A stretch of DNA of 64,000 bases from Oscillatoria sp. FACHB-1407 (GTDB lineage: Bacteria; Cyanobacteriota; Cyanobacteriia; Elainellales; Elainellaceae). The stretch is taken from the NCBI RefSeq assembly GCF_014697545.1, contig NZ_JACJSA010000004.1, positions 1-64,000 of the forward strand. The letters are read 5' to 3'. Below are positions 18,641 through 27,699 of this stretch, piece by piece. Under the pieces are notes generated by a model. It ran no database searches and was not told the origin of the DNA. It saw only the letters and a list, made by a program, of their open reading frames with translations. Both the position numbers and the translations under genes were made by a program. The stretch's first letter is position 1, and each line of letters starts with the position of its first letter.

Positions 18641-18710
18641 AGTAGTTAATAGTCAATAGTCAATAGTCAATAGTTAATAGTCAATAGTTAATAGTTAATA
18701 GTTAATAGTG
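18641..18710. repeat. Heptanucleotide tandem array (TAGTTAA / TAGTCAA)
   Basis: About ten tandem 7-bp units alternate between TAGTTAA and TAGTCAA directly after the TIGR03943 gene. This is the short tandemly repeated repetitive (STRR) type described in cyanobacteria. It does not code. Confidence 0.85.
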
Positions 18711-18749
18711 GTGAGTACCTGGGGCAGTTGCAGTTAAAAGTTAGGGTAG

Positions 18750-18797
18750 TGCGAGCATCTTGCTCGTGCCGTGAGCGAGACACTCACACCGGCAATC
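18750..18797. repeat. Fragment of family B element
   Basis: GTGCGAGCATCTTGCTCGTG and GTGAGCGAGACACTCAC are the two internal hairpins of the family B element at 25455-25578, here in the opposite order and without the terminal inverted repeats. Confidence 0.5.
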
Positions 18798-18804
18798 CTA
18801 AAAA

Positions 18805-18872
18805 TAACGTCAGTTCGGTTTAAGAGCCTGGCGAATGAATTCGCGGCTACCAGAGCGAAGTCCGCCGATGCA
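18805..18872 (+). repeat. MITE-like repeat, family A, truncated copy
   Basis: The first 68 bp of the family A element are present (TAACGTCAGTTCGGTTTAAG, GCGAATGAATTCGC, AGAGCGAAGTCCGCCGATGC). The right half is missing, replaced by unrelated sequence leading into the heptamer array. Confidence 0.65.
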
Positions 18873-18896
18873 CTGGTGCTGGGCTAGTAGCAAGGA

Positions 18897-19133
18897 GCCA
18901 TTGACCACTGACCACCAACCACTAGCCACTAACCATTAACCATTGACCATTGACCACTAACCATTGACCATTGACCACTAACCACTAGCCACCAACCACT
19001 AGCCACTAACCATTAACCATTGACCATTGACCACTAACCACTAGCCACCAACCACTAGCCACTAACCATTAACCATTGACCATTGACCACTAACCATTGA
19101 CCATTGACCACTAACCATTGACCATTGACCATT
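18897..19133. repeat. Heptanucleotide tandem array (ACCATTA / ACCATTG / ACCACTA)
   Basis: About 34 consecutive 7-bp units drawn from ACCATTA, ACCATTG, ACCACTA, ACCACTG and GCCACTA/GCCACCA. Units are ordered into higher-order blocks, so whole runs of 6-10 units repeat. It ends 66 bp before the start of cbiG-cobJ. The array at 31191-31397 is the same unit on the opposite strand. Confidence 0.9.
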
Positions 19134-19199
19134 TAACGATTGCAACCTACAGAACGTGTCAAAGGTGCAACTTAAATCGATAATGAATTCTGTTCTAAG

Positions 19200-21122
19200 T
19201 TGTCACGTTTTATATTGTCATTGTTATTCCAATCCTTTCAGCCGATTGCCGCGATCGCCACTACTCCAAGCGGTGCCAGGGTTCTCGCATCCTTCTGCCA
19301 ATCCGCAGATGCCGTGTTGTGGGTGCCTGAGGCGATCGCTCCTCAACTTGCCGATCTGCCAACCGATTCGCTGCAAGTCAAGTTTTATTCAGGTTCCCTG
19401 CGAGAGCACTTAGCTGCCCTTTGGGGTGAACACCGTAGCTTTGTGTTTAGTCTGGCGACAGGGGCTGTGGTGCGGTTGGTTGCGCCGTTGTTGCAGGACA
19501 AAGCCACTGACCCAGCGGTGGTCGTGGTGGATGCTGAGCATGCGATTAGTTTGTGCGGTGGGCATCAAGCTGGAGCCGATCGCTTGACGAGGGCGATCGC
19601 CCTGCATTTGGGGATAGCTCCTGTGTTAACAGGGGGTTCCCATGAACTGGGTCTATCGGGAATCGATGTCTTGGGAGTGCCCTTTGGATGGCAACAGGGC
19701 AACGGGGATTGGACGGGGGTTAGTGCGGCGATCGCCCGACGAGAGCCTGTTCAGGTGATTCAGGAGGCAGGCTCAACGCTATGGCAAGCTCATTTGCCCG
19801 CTGATCACCCTTTTCAGTTTGGCTTTCCAGAGTTCAATGCCACGGTCAAAGAAGTGTTAACAGAGCCAAAAGCCCGTGTGTGGATTAGTGCCATCCAGCG
19901 GCGATTTGCTCCGGAGTCCAATATGCCACGAGTGCAGTGGCACCCCCGTGTGTTGTGGATCGGTGTTGGATGTGAGCGGGGAACGTCTCAAACAGTGATT
20001 GATACGGCAATTCGACAAGTTTTACAAAGCAACCATCTGGCAGAAGGGGCGATCGCTGGGGTAGCAACCATTGACCTCAAAGCGGATGAAGTGGGTCTGG
20101 TGGCGTGGTGTCGCGATCGCCAGGTTCCCCTCAAATGCTACTCAGCAGAGGCACTGCGGGAGGTCAAAGTGCCGAATCCATCCGCTGTGGTTGAAGCAGA
20201 GGTTGGCACCCCCAGCGTTGCTGAAGCGGCAGCTTTGTTAGCGGCTCAAGCCTTGAGTGAGGATGATGTCATGTTGCGAGTACCGAAAAAGGTGGCTCGC
20301 CTGGAGGGAGAACCGGGAGCCGTCACCGTGGCGATCGCTCAGGCTGAGCAGGAATTCATTGGTCACTCCGGCAAGCTGTGGCTGATTGGCACTGGCCCCG
20401 GACAACTGGATCAAATGACTCCAGCGGCTCAAACGGCTGTTTCTCAAGCTGATGCGGTGATTGGCTATGGTTTGTACATTGATCTGATTCGTCCGCTGCT
20501 CCGCCCTGGGCAAATCATCGAAGCTCTGCCTATCACTCAAGAACGGCAACGGGCACAACGGGCGATCGCACTGGCGCAATGGGGACTCACGGTTGCGGTT
20601 GTGTCATCGGGTGACTCCGGGATCTATGGCATGGCAGGGCTGGTTCTCGAAGAATTGCAGGCCAAGGGTTGGGATGGTCAAACCCCTGAAATTCAGGTAT
20701 TTCCAGGAATCACGGCTCTGCAAGCGGCTGCTTCTCGTGTAGGTACGCCCTTAATGCATGACTTCTGTGCGATTAGCCTGAGTGATTTGTTGACTCCCTG
20801 GGATGTCATTGAAAAACGGCTCACAGCCGCTGCTGCCGCTGATTTCGTTACAGCCCTCTACAACCCACGGTCACAAACCCGCACCCAACAAATCGCGATC
20901 GCGCAACAGATCTTCCTGCAACACCGCGATCCCCAGACGCCTGTGGCGATCGTCCGGTCGGCATACCGCCCTGATGAACAGATTCAGCTTACGACGTTAG
21001 AGAAGCTACTGGATACACCGATCGATATGCTGACGACCGTCCTGATTGGCAATCAGAGTACCCGTGCCCATGCCAACTGGATGATTACACCGAGGGGGTA
21101 TTTGGGGAAGAGAGAAGAGTGA
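19200..21122 (+). CDS. cobJ: CbiG-CobJ fusion: cobalt-precorrin-5A hydrolase / precorrin-3B C17-methyltransferase
   Basis: This 640-residue bifunctional enzyme acts in corrin ring synthesis. Residues 1-370 are CbiG-like (FQPIAAIATTPSGARVL, DAEHAISLCGGHQAGADRLT, then the CbiG C-domain LWIGVGCERGTSQTVID). CbiG opens the lactone of cobalt-precorrin-5A. Residues 390-640 are a CobJ/CbiH SAM methyltransferase (KLWLIGTGPGQLDQMTPAA, SSGDSGIYGMAGL, FPGITALQAAASRVGTPLMHDFC, NPRSQTRTQQI). That half methylates C17 and contracts the ring. The fusion is known in cyanobacteria. No ATG or GTG lies before the conserved N-terminus; the best start is TTG 19200, so translation initiation may be weak. The gene is isolated from other cob genes and sits 66 bp after a heptamer array, so its promoter must overlap the end of that array or lie upstream of it. 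Confidence 0.93.
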   Translation: MSRFILSLLFQSFQPIAAIATTPSGARVLASFCQSADAVLWVPEAIAPQLADLPTDSLQVKFYSGSLREHLAALWGEHRSFVFSLATGAVVRLVAPLLQDKATDPAVVVVDAEHAISLCGGHQAGADRLTRAIALHLGIAPVLTGGSHELGLSGIDVLGVPFGWQQGNGDWTGVSAAIARREPVQVIQEAGSTLWQAHLPADHPFQFGFPEFNATVKEVLTEPKARVWISAIQRRFAPESNMPRVQWHPRVLWIGVGCERGTSQTVIDTAIRQVLQSNHLAEGAIAGVATIDLKADEVGLVAWCRDRQVPLKCYSAEALREVKVPNPSAVVEAEVGTPSVAEAAALLAAQALSEDDVMLRVPKKVARLEGEPGAVTVAIAQAEQEFIGHSGKLWLIGTGPGQLDQMTPAAQTAVSQADAVIGYGLYIDLIRPLLRPGQIIEALPITQERQRAQRAIALAQWGLTVAVVSSGDSGIYGMAGLVLEELQAKGWDGQTPEIQVFPGITALQAAASRVGTPLMHDFCAISLSDLLTPWDVIEKRLTAAAAADFVTALYNPRSQTRTQQIAIAQQIFLQHRDPQTPVAIVRSAYRPDEQIQLTTLEKLLDTPIDMLTTVLIGNQSTRAHANWMITPRGYLGKREE

Positions 21123-21292
21123 AAAAAGAAGAAAGAAGAGGCATAAAAGGATGAATGATTAAGGATAAGAGAGGGGGGAGTAAGAGGGGAAAATAACTGG
21201 AGCGATGGCACTCAGGAATTACATTTCTAATCAAAATGAGGGTATGTCCTGACTGCCTGACAAATCTTTGATGCTTGGCGATTGAAAGCGCA

Positions 21293-21425
21293 GACTTCGG
21301 CGTGAGCTCAGTCGAACGCTATAAGAGCAAAACCCACCGACGCGGGTTACAGAAAACCTGGATGCATCCAGTCCACGCTGGTGGACTTCGATCGGATAGG
21401 CGCGAATTCCATTCGCCAGCCACAG
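21293..21425 (-). repeat. MITE-like repeat, family A, inverted diverged copy
   Basis: Read on the minus strand it follows family A order: CTGGCGAATGGAATTCGCGC, GATCGAAGTCCACCAGCG, TGGACTGGATGCATCC, CCGCGTCGGTGGGTTTTGCTC, TATAGCG. It is the most diverged copy. Confidence 0.5.
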
Positions 21426-21527
21426 CAGGGAATATCAAGGGTTTCAGAACTTTTGTCAGTCAATCAGGTGTATGTCCAGAATTTTTGGGGGTATGTCAAT
21501 TGATGTCAATTAAAGTGTGTCTATCAC

Positions 21528-21596
21528 CCTTTCCATCCGTCCGCGACTAAAGTGCGGGCTAACTGGCAAAGTCCATCGAAATGGACTAAAACTCTC
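21528..21596 (+). repeat. Dispersed repeat, family C
   Basis: CCGCGACTAAAGTGCGGGCT forms a short hairpin, then GCAAAGTCCATCGAAATGGACT forms a second. The same order occurs inverted at 23648-23713. Confidence 0.5.
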
Positions 21597-21856
21597 TTCT
21601 TTCACTCCCCTACTCCCCACGCATATTCCCTTTCATTCTTCTTTTTTCTCCTCTTCTTTATTTCTCTTCACCTCATTGGGTGACGCGAAAGTGAGTCAGA
21701 TGGAGGAAGGTAGGCAATTGTAGTCTGTCCTACCGTAAGAGTAATTGATTGGAAATATACCGAAGCGTCTAGAGCGTGCTGCTGGTAGTGCCAATCCAAT
21801 CAGGAACCGTTTGATACTGGGAAATATGTTTTGTGGCACTAGCGAGGGAAACGGAT

Positions 21857-23257
21857 ATGGTGTGGCAAAAGGCTAATCTTGGAATTCAATATTGCCTGAG
21901 CCGATTTGAACAGTTAAAGCCCCCTTTTGAATCAGCAGATTACCGAGCGTGGAAACTTCGATTTTTGCGCGATCGCCTCAAGTTGTGTTTGTGGCTTGCG
22001 TTCATTTGTCTGTTAACTTTTATTGTTCGAGATATTTACGATGCCGTCTATCCCATGCAAGAGATGGCGGATTTGCCCCAGGAATTCAAACGCTTGTTTC
22101 CACTGGTCAATGGGGTAATGGCGGTGTCGTTGCTAAGCTGCTTGGTGTTGCTTAGAACTCGATGGGGTAAGCGTCATCCCAATGTCATCTTCTTGAGCTT
22201 GTCATGGTCGATTACTCTCGTGCCTCAGATCATCATGACCCTGTGGGGCTATCCCTGTCCTGAGGTCTTGAGTTGGTCACTCGTTTTTTTGACCCAAGCA
22301 ACGTTGATCCCGGTGCGGTGGTGGTTGCATCTGGTGTCACAAGTGGGAGCGATCGCCTACTACCTCACTGTGTATCCTTTGTTGGGTCTTACCACAACTG
22401 TTGAAGGCGACCCGATCTATAGTTCATCAATATTTTTATACCTATTCTGGTTCTGCTTAATTTGTGATTTAGCGGTTTTTCTGTATGAGCGGTTGCAACG
22501 GACTGAGTTTGAGTCTCAACGGGAGTTGCAGGTGTTTCTCAATACGGTGACCCACGATTTGAGAACGCCTGTGATGGGAGCATCTATGGTCTTGCAAAGC
22601 TTGCTCAAAACACCTGATGAGCGAATCACAGTCAATCGTTACATGCTGGAACGGATGTTGCAGGGCAGCGATCGCCAGATGAGTTTGTTGAACTCCCTGT
22701 TAGAAGCTCACTCCTGTGAGGTACACAGCTTTTTGCTACAACGTGAAGCCGTTCAGCTCAATCAGTTGCTACAGAATACCCTGGCTGAAATGGAACCCCT
22801 GCTCACGAAGAATGAAGTGACCCTGACAAACAAAATTCGAGACGATTTGCCAGCGATTCAGGTTGACCCGGTACAAATTGCGCGAGTCTTCAATAATTTG
22901 ATCTCCAACGCCATTAAGCACAACCCTCCAGGCATTCAACTCACCCTCGATGCCAGAGTAGACGGCAAGTCCCTTCGCTGTTCAGTCCAGGACAACGGTG
23001 TTGGCATGACCTTTCAGCAATCGCGTCAGTTATTTGACCTCTACGTCAAAGGTCGTCGCGCCCGCTATTTACCTGGTTTGGGTTTGGGGCTGCACCTTTG
23101 CAAGCAGATCATCACCGCTCATGGTGGGCGAATTGGGGTTACGAGTGCGCCCAATGCCGGAGCAAATTTCTGGTTTACTTTGCCATTAGTCTCTAAGAGT
23201 AGCGATCGCCTTCTCATTAACCAAAATAGCTCGGCGCATTTCCCACCTTCCATTTGA
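21857..23257 (+). CDS. Membrane-bound sensor histidine kinase
   Basis: This 466-residue kinase has an N-terminal membrane domain of about six helices (residues 40-220: LCLWLAFICLLTFIVRDIYDA, LFPLVNGVMAVSLLSCLVLL, VIFLSLSWSITLVPQIIMTLW and others). A HisKA region follows with the phospho-acceptor in FLNTVTHDLRTPVMGAS. The HATPase domain has N-box NNLISNAIKHN, G1 VQDNGVGM and G2 GLGLGLHL. No receiver domain is fused and no response regulator adjoins, so it is an orphan; the signal is unknown. The frame is open from GTG 21833; ATG 21857 is preferred (GAGGGA lies 8 bases upstream). The last 40 bases overlap the 3' end of a decayed thioredoxin-family gene on the other strand, so the current C-terminus (after LPLVSKSSDRL) may be a recent extension. 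Confidence 0.88.
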   Translation: MVWQKANLGIQYCLSRFEQLKPPFESADYRAWKLRFLRDRLKLCLWLAFICLLTFIVRDIYDAVYPMQEMADLPQEFKRLFPLVNGVMAVSLLSCLVLLRTRWGKRHPNVIFLSLSWSITLVPQIIMTLWGYPCPEVLSWSLVFLTQATLIPVRWWLHLVSQVGAIAYYLTVYPLLGLTTTVEGDPIYSSSIFLYLFWFCLICDLAVFLYERLQRTEFESQRELQVFLNTVTHDLRTPVMGASMVLQSLLKTPDERITVNRYMLERMLQGSDRQMSLLNSLLEAHSCEVHSFLLQREAVQLNQLLQNTLAEMEPLLTKNEVTLTNKIRDDLPAIQVDPVQIARVFNNLISNAIKHNPPGIQLTLDARVDGKSLRCSVQDNGVGMTFQQSRQLFDLYVKGRRARYLPGLGLGLHLCKQIITAHGGRIGVTSAPNAGANFWFTLPLVSKSSDRLLINQNSSAHFPPSI

Positions 23258-23648
23258 TGTTGCACCCGATACTGGTTTTTTGATCCGGAGAAAGCGGTTG
23301 ATCTGCCAGAACTGCATCGATCACCTCTCGCAGGTCTTGCCCGCGACAGACTCATGGTTGCTGAGGCGACTGCTGTCCAATTGCCCGCGATACGCTAAGC
23401 GGCGATCGCCATCCAACACAAAGAAATCAGGGGTGCAGGCGACGGTATACGCTTTAGCCACAGTTTGGCTCTCGTCATACCCAACCGATTGACTGGCATA
23501 GTCCTACCCCAGTTTTGCCAATTGGTCTTGAACCTGTTTAGCGAACGGACAGTGGCGACAGATGAGCATGACTAACAATGCCTTTTTGCCAGCAAAGGTC
23601 GCCCGTGAGATCGCTCCACCCGACACTACATCGGGTAGTTGAAGTGGA
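23217..23648 (-). pseudogene. Decayed thioredoxin-family (peroxiredoxin-like) gene
   Basis: Reading the minus strand gives a recognisable protein broken in several places. LPDVVSGGAISRATFAGKK leads into LLVMLICRHCPFAKQVQDQL, then a TAG stop (AKLG*DYAS). Next comes an apparent internal deletion joining to YDESQTVAKAYTVACTPDFF and VLDGDRRLAYRGQLDSSRLS. A frameshift follows near 23340, after which DLREVIDAVLADQPLSPDQK and TSIGCNIKWKVGNAPSYFG continue to a stop at 23217-23219. Intact relatives, as I recall them, are about 190 residues with a short N-terminus before SLPDVVSG. That N-terminus is missing, and a family C repeat (23648-23713) sits exactly there. The 3' end overlaps the convergent histidine kinase gene by 41 bp. 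The gene is dead by stop, deletion, frameshift and loss of start. Confidence 0.82.
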
Positions 23649-23713
23649 CTGAAAACCTCTCCTAGTTTGCTTTAGCAGACTTCACCCATTAACCCGCACT
23701 TTAGTCGCGGGCG
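23648..23713 (-). repeat. Dispersed repeat, family C, at the broken 5' end of the pseudogene
   Basis: On the minus strand CCGCGACTAAAGTGCGGGTT is followed by GTGAAGTCTGCTAAAGCAAAC and TTTTCAGTCCACTTC. It is the inverted counterpart of 21528-21596. It abuts the first surviving codons of the decayed thioredoxin-family gene. Confidence 0.5.
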
Positions 23714-23828
23714 AGGTTGAGCGAAAGCAAAGCCCATCTTGACACAAGATTCAGGACACACCCTTTGCAACCTGAAATAGCTCTATTCCTATCCTTTATC
23801 GGTTATCCTTTCCTTTTCATCCTTTCGT

Positions 23829-24917
23829 CTAAAACAACTCACACTGCCCATGATGGCGCAGCAGGTGATCGCACAGTACGAGTGCCACCATCGATTCCAC
23901 CATCGGGACAGCCCGTGGTAGAACGCAGGGATCATGTCGCCCTTTGGCTGCCAGAACGGTTTCTTCCCCTTCTTTGGTGACGGTGCGTTGCTCCTTACGA
24001 ATCGTAGCCGTGGGTTTGAAGGCTACCCGCAAAATAATGTTCTCACCGTTAGAAATGCCGCCCTGAATCCCGCCAGAACGGTTGGTCACAGTGCGGATCT
24101 CACCCTGCTCATCAATGTAAAACTCATCGTTGTGCTCAATTCCGGTCATTAGCGTTCCGGCAAAACCAGAGCCAATCTCAAAGCCTTTGCTCGCCGGAAG
24201 AGACATCACTCCTTTCGCCAGATCTGCCTCTAACTTGTCAAACACGGGTTCACCCAAACCTTTTGGAACCGATCGCGCAACACATTCCACCACACCTCCG
24301 ACCGAATCGCCCGATCGCCCAATTTGTTCAATTAGCTCAATCATGCGATCGGCACACTCCGCATCGGGGCAGCGCACAATATTGCTCTCAACCTGCTCCA
24401 GAGTGACGATGTTGGGGTCAACGACGCCTTCTAAATCTTTGATGCGCTTAACATAGCCGATAATCTCAACACCTGCGACCTGCTTGAGAATCTTTTTGGC
24501 GATCGCCCCTGCTGCAACTCGTCCAATCGTCTCCCGTGCCGAGGAACGCCCGCCCCCCTGCCAGTTGCGAATGCCATACTTGGCATCGTAAGTCGCATCT
24601 GCGTGAGAGGGGCGATATTTTTGTGCCATCTCGTCGTAGTCCTGCGATCGCGCATCCTTATTGCGAACCAGAAGGGCGATCGGCGTTCCCAACGTTTTGC
24701 CCTCAAAGATACCAGAGAGAATCTCGCACTTGTCTTCTTCTTTGCGGGGGGTGGTGATTTTGCTCTGCCCCGGACGACGGCGATCAAGTTCAAACTGAAT
24801 CTCGTCAAGAGAAATCTCTAATCGCGGTGGGCAGCCGTCAATCACAACACCCACCCCACCGCCGTGGGATTCACCAAAGGTGGTTACTCGAAATAAATGC
24901 CCAAATGTACTACCCAT
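23829..24917 (-). CDS. aroC: Chorismate synthase
   Basis: AroC converts 5-enolpyruvylshikimate-3-phosphate to chorismate, the last shikimate-pathway step feeding aromatic amino acids, quinones and folate. It needs reduced FMN. The 362-residue length is normal. Family signatures are intact: [19 protein letters not shown] near the N-terminus, [54 protein letters not shown] and the closing [19 protein letters not shown]. The start is ATG 24917. No other aro genes adjoin it. Upstream, 139 bp separate it from a frameshifted small gene on the plus strand. Confidence 0.97.
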   Translation of the reverse strand: MGSTFGHLFRVTTFGESHGGGVGVVIDGCPPRLEISLDEIQFELDRRRPGQSKITTPRKEEDKCEILSGIFEGKTLGTPIALLVRNKDARSQDYDEMAQKYRPSHADATYDAKYGIRNWQGGGRSSARETIGRVAAGAIAKKILKQVAGVEIIGYVKRIKDLEGVVDPNIVTLEQVESNIVRCPDAECADRMIELIEQIGRSGDSVGGVVECVARSVPKGLGEPVFDKLEADLAKGVMSLPASKGFEIGSGFAGTLMTGIEHNDEFYIDEQGEIRTVTNRSGGIQGGISNGENIILRVAFKPTATIRKEQRTVTKEGEETVLAAKGRHDPCVLPRAVPMVESMVALVLCDHLLRHHGQCELF

Positions 24918-25056
24918 GCGCTTTGTTCTGCTACGTCGCTGTTGATCTATTATCGGGGGCGATTACCCCTTTGGGAAACAGCGAAGCAGAGGAAACAATC
25001 GTGTCCTCCCACTTCCTCATCCTCCATAGAAAGGTTGGCAAATCGAAGTAAATAAG

Positions 25057-25390
25057 GTGTGGGCTAAACAGTTAGAAGGACAAACAGTAGTGGAGTTACA
25101 GGCTGATGAACCTTTTACAACTGAACGATTGTTGATTGGAAATTTTGACTCCGCCTTATTAGTAATTAAGACCGCAATTAAACAAGTTAATTTAGGAAAG
25201 CAGAGATGGGTTTCTCCCAGGGTCGTTATTCATCACATTAGCCTATATTGAAGGAGGGTTAAGCCCTGTTGAAAAACGACTTTTTTATGAACTTGCCGCT
25301 TCAGCTAACTCTTTCGATGTAAGGGTTTGGGAAGGAAGTGAACTTTCAAACATGCAGGTTGTGGAGTTGTTTCGATCCAGGGCTTCCTAA
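25057..25390 (+). pseudogene. Frameshifted small protein gene, YjaA-like
   Basis: Frame one runs from GTG 25057 (MWAKQLEGQTVVELQADEP, then FTTERLLIGNFDSALLVIKT and AIKQVNLGKQRWVSPRVVIH) to a stop near 25249. At about 25236-25240 the reading shifts by one base into LAYIEGGLSPVEKRLFYELA, ASANSFDVRVWEGSELSNMQ, VVELFRSRAS and a stop at 25388-25390. The joined product of about 110 residues resembles what I recall of the E. coli YjaA protein, with RLLI-NF, VVI and EGGLS-VE-R in the same order. One extra base near the CATCACATTAG stretch would explain the break. It could be a real pseudogene, a sequencing error or programmed frameshifting. The function of the family is poorly known. Confidence 0.6.
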
Positions 25391-25445
25391 CACCTCTGTG
25401 CTAGAGACCAGTAAGCATGGTCTAGCAATCACGCTGCATACAGAA

Positions 25446-25587
25446 CGAATAAGCGGCGTTGCTGAAATGACAAATGATACGTAAATTCCCAACGTGAGCG
25501 AGACGCTCACTCTATCGGGATCATCACAAGGGAGTGCGAGCATCTTGCTCGCGATTTCATATCCTCAATCAGCAACGCCCGAATAAG
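25446..25587. mobile_element. MITE, family B, intact copy with 9-bp target duplication
   Basis: The 124-bp element (25455-25578) starts GGCGTTGCTGA and ends TCAGCAACGCC, perfect 11-bp terminal inverted repeats. It is flanked on both sides by CGAATAAGC (25446-25454 and 25579-25587), a 9-bp target-site duplication. Inside are the hairpins GTGAGCGAGACGCTCAC and GTGCGAGCATCTTGCTCGCG. It is too short for a transposase, so it must have been moved in trans. The 9-bp duplication and short inverted repeats would fit an IS4- or IS5-type transposase, but that is inference. Confidence 0.85.
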
Positions 25588-25626
25588 CTATCGTGAGATC
25601 GCACAAGTATCTGCGTCCGGTGAGCG

Positions 25627-26223
25627 TTATTCAGCGTCAGCAAAAATCGTTTGAAGTGAAAGCTCAAATCCAGGGAGTACTGATTCTCCAGACAGAGTAT
25701 TGGGAAATTGCGCGATCGCCTCTACTGCCTGGTTGGGTCGGTAAATCTCGACTGTTTTAGTTTTGGGGTCAATCAACCAACCTAAACGACAGCCATTGTC
25801 GAGATATTCTTGCATTTTGGCGCGAGTCTCATCAATATCATCGGTTTCAGAGAGTAGCTCCAGAACGAAATCTGGGCAGAGCGGCGCAAATCCTCTACGT
25901 TGTTCAGGTGTGAGCGCATTCCAGCGTTCTTGTTTGACCCAGGAGACATCAAGCGATCGCGTTGCTCCATTGGGTAAGCGGAACCCAGTAGAGGAGTCAA
26001 AGACCTTACCAAGCTGAGTCTGACGGTTCCAAATACCGAAATCGGTTGTCAGTTCGGCATTTCGATTGCCGCCTTCGCTTCCAGTCGGTGACATAACGAT
26101 TAACTTTCCTTGGGCAGTACGTTCCATCCGTAGATCAGGATTTGCCGCAACAAATTGACGGAATTGTTCCTCCGTCACTGTTAGACCGTGGGGCACTTTG
26201 ACCGATAGGGAACTGCTCACCAT
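25627..26223 (-). CDS. Uma2 family endonuclease (DUF820)
   Basis: This 198-residue protein belongs to the Uma2/DUF820 family, a PD-(D/E)xK-fold nuclease family greatly expanded in cyanobacteria. Visible landmarks are EQFRQFVAANPDLRMERTAQG, LIVMSPTGSEGG, TRSLDVSWVKQERW, PDFVLELLSETDDIDETRAKM, QEYLDNGCRLGWLIDP and the closing VEIYRPN. The acidic pair in the LDVSWV and PDFVLELLS strands and the downstream RAKMQEYL helix correspond to the predicted catalytic core. Biological targets are unknown; members are often scattered near mobile or repeated sequence, as here beside a MITE. The start is ATG 26223. Confidence 0.9.
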   Translation of the reverse strand: MVSSSLSVKVPHGLTVTEEQFRQFVAANPDLRMERTAQGKLIVMSPTGSEGGNRNAELTTDFGIWNRQTQLGKVFDSSTGFRLPNGATRSLDVSWVKQERWNALTPEQRRGFAPLCPDFVLELLSETDDIDETRAKMQEYLDNGCRLGWLIDPKTKTVEIYRPNQAVEAIAQFPNTLSGESVLPGFELSLQTIFADAE

Positions 26224-26281
26224 ACGCTGAAGCCCTCTGCATCAAGCGATCGATATTTAATTGTGGACAATTTTGCACGGA

Positions 26282-27040
<759 letters not shown>

Positions 27041-27149
27041 TTAATATCCTTGGGCGATCGCTAGATAATATTAAGCCATTTGTGGCACCCCAGTTGAACC
27101 GAAAAATTTGCACTAGGATCGAGCTACAGTCCTTTAACCCTCTAGTGCT

Positions 27150-27467
27150 ATGGCAGTCAAAAAAGAGTACGGCAGCTTTCAAGAAATGATTGCAGAATCG
27201 GATATGCCTCTGCTGATTGACTTTTATGCTCCCTGGTGTGGACCCTGCCAACTGATGGCAAAGATTTTGGAGCAAGTGAATGCCCAACTGAAGGATAGAC
27301 TCCGGGTCGTGAAGATTAACACGGATAACTATCCCGACCTGGCGACTCAGTATCAGGTGTACGCCCTACCGACGTTGGTTTTGTTTAAGCAGGGTCAACC
27401 CGTCGATCGCATTGAAGGGGTACTGCAAGCTGACCAATTGATTCAACACTTGCAGGCGTTGGTTTAG
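27150..27467 (+). CDS. trxQ: Thioredoxin, y-type (TrxQ-like)
   Basis: This 105-residue thioredoxin has active site FYAPWCGPCQLMAKI and cis-proline loop ALPTLVLFKQGQPVDRIEGV. The sequence around KKEYGSFQEMIAESDMPLL and KINTDNYPDLATQYQVYALPT matches what I know of cyanobacterial TrxQ, the y-type, which is linked to peroxiredoxin reduction and oxidative-stress defence. The symbol is assigned by resemblance. It is one of two intact thioredoxins in the window. The start is ATG 27150 and the promoter is shared with divergent fabG. Confidence 0.88.
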   Translation: MAVKKEYGSFQEMIAESDMPLLIDFYAPWCGPCQLMAKILEQVNAQLKDRLRVVKINTDNYPDLATQYQVYALPTLVLFKQGQPVDRIEGVLQADQLIQHLQALV

Positions 27468-27699
27468 GCTTGTGGGGGTGGATGGTGGGCGATCGCAAAT
27501 TGATTTAGCTCTGAGTGTAGTAAAGCCTATCCTTAGGGAACTTTAATAGAAGCCTCGTCAAAATTTAACCCAAGGAATATAGGCAGAGCGATAGAATTAC
27601 CTTTATGATTCTGTAGCTTATGCTACGGTTTGGGTTGTTCTAGATTCACACTCAGCTTAAATCTTTCAACTTAAATCTCTATCTACCCGATCTCCGACA

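Larger units (their letters stand above)
21123..21856. other. Gene-free stretch between cobJ and the membrane histidine kinase
   Basis: No gene was recognised. Contents: purine-rich filler (21123-21190), an inverted diverged family A repeat (21293-21425), a family C repeat (21528-21596), a pyrimidine-rich stretch (21596-21665) and about 190 bp of ordinary sequence that should hold the kinase promoter. Small open frames here overlap the repeats. Confidence 0.55.

Noticed and set aside
18897-19133. Possible CRISPR array
   Set aside because: The repeats are 7 bp and contiguous without spacers; no cas genes are nearby.
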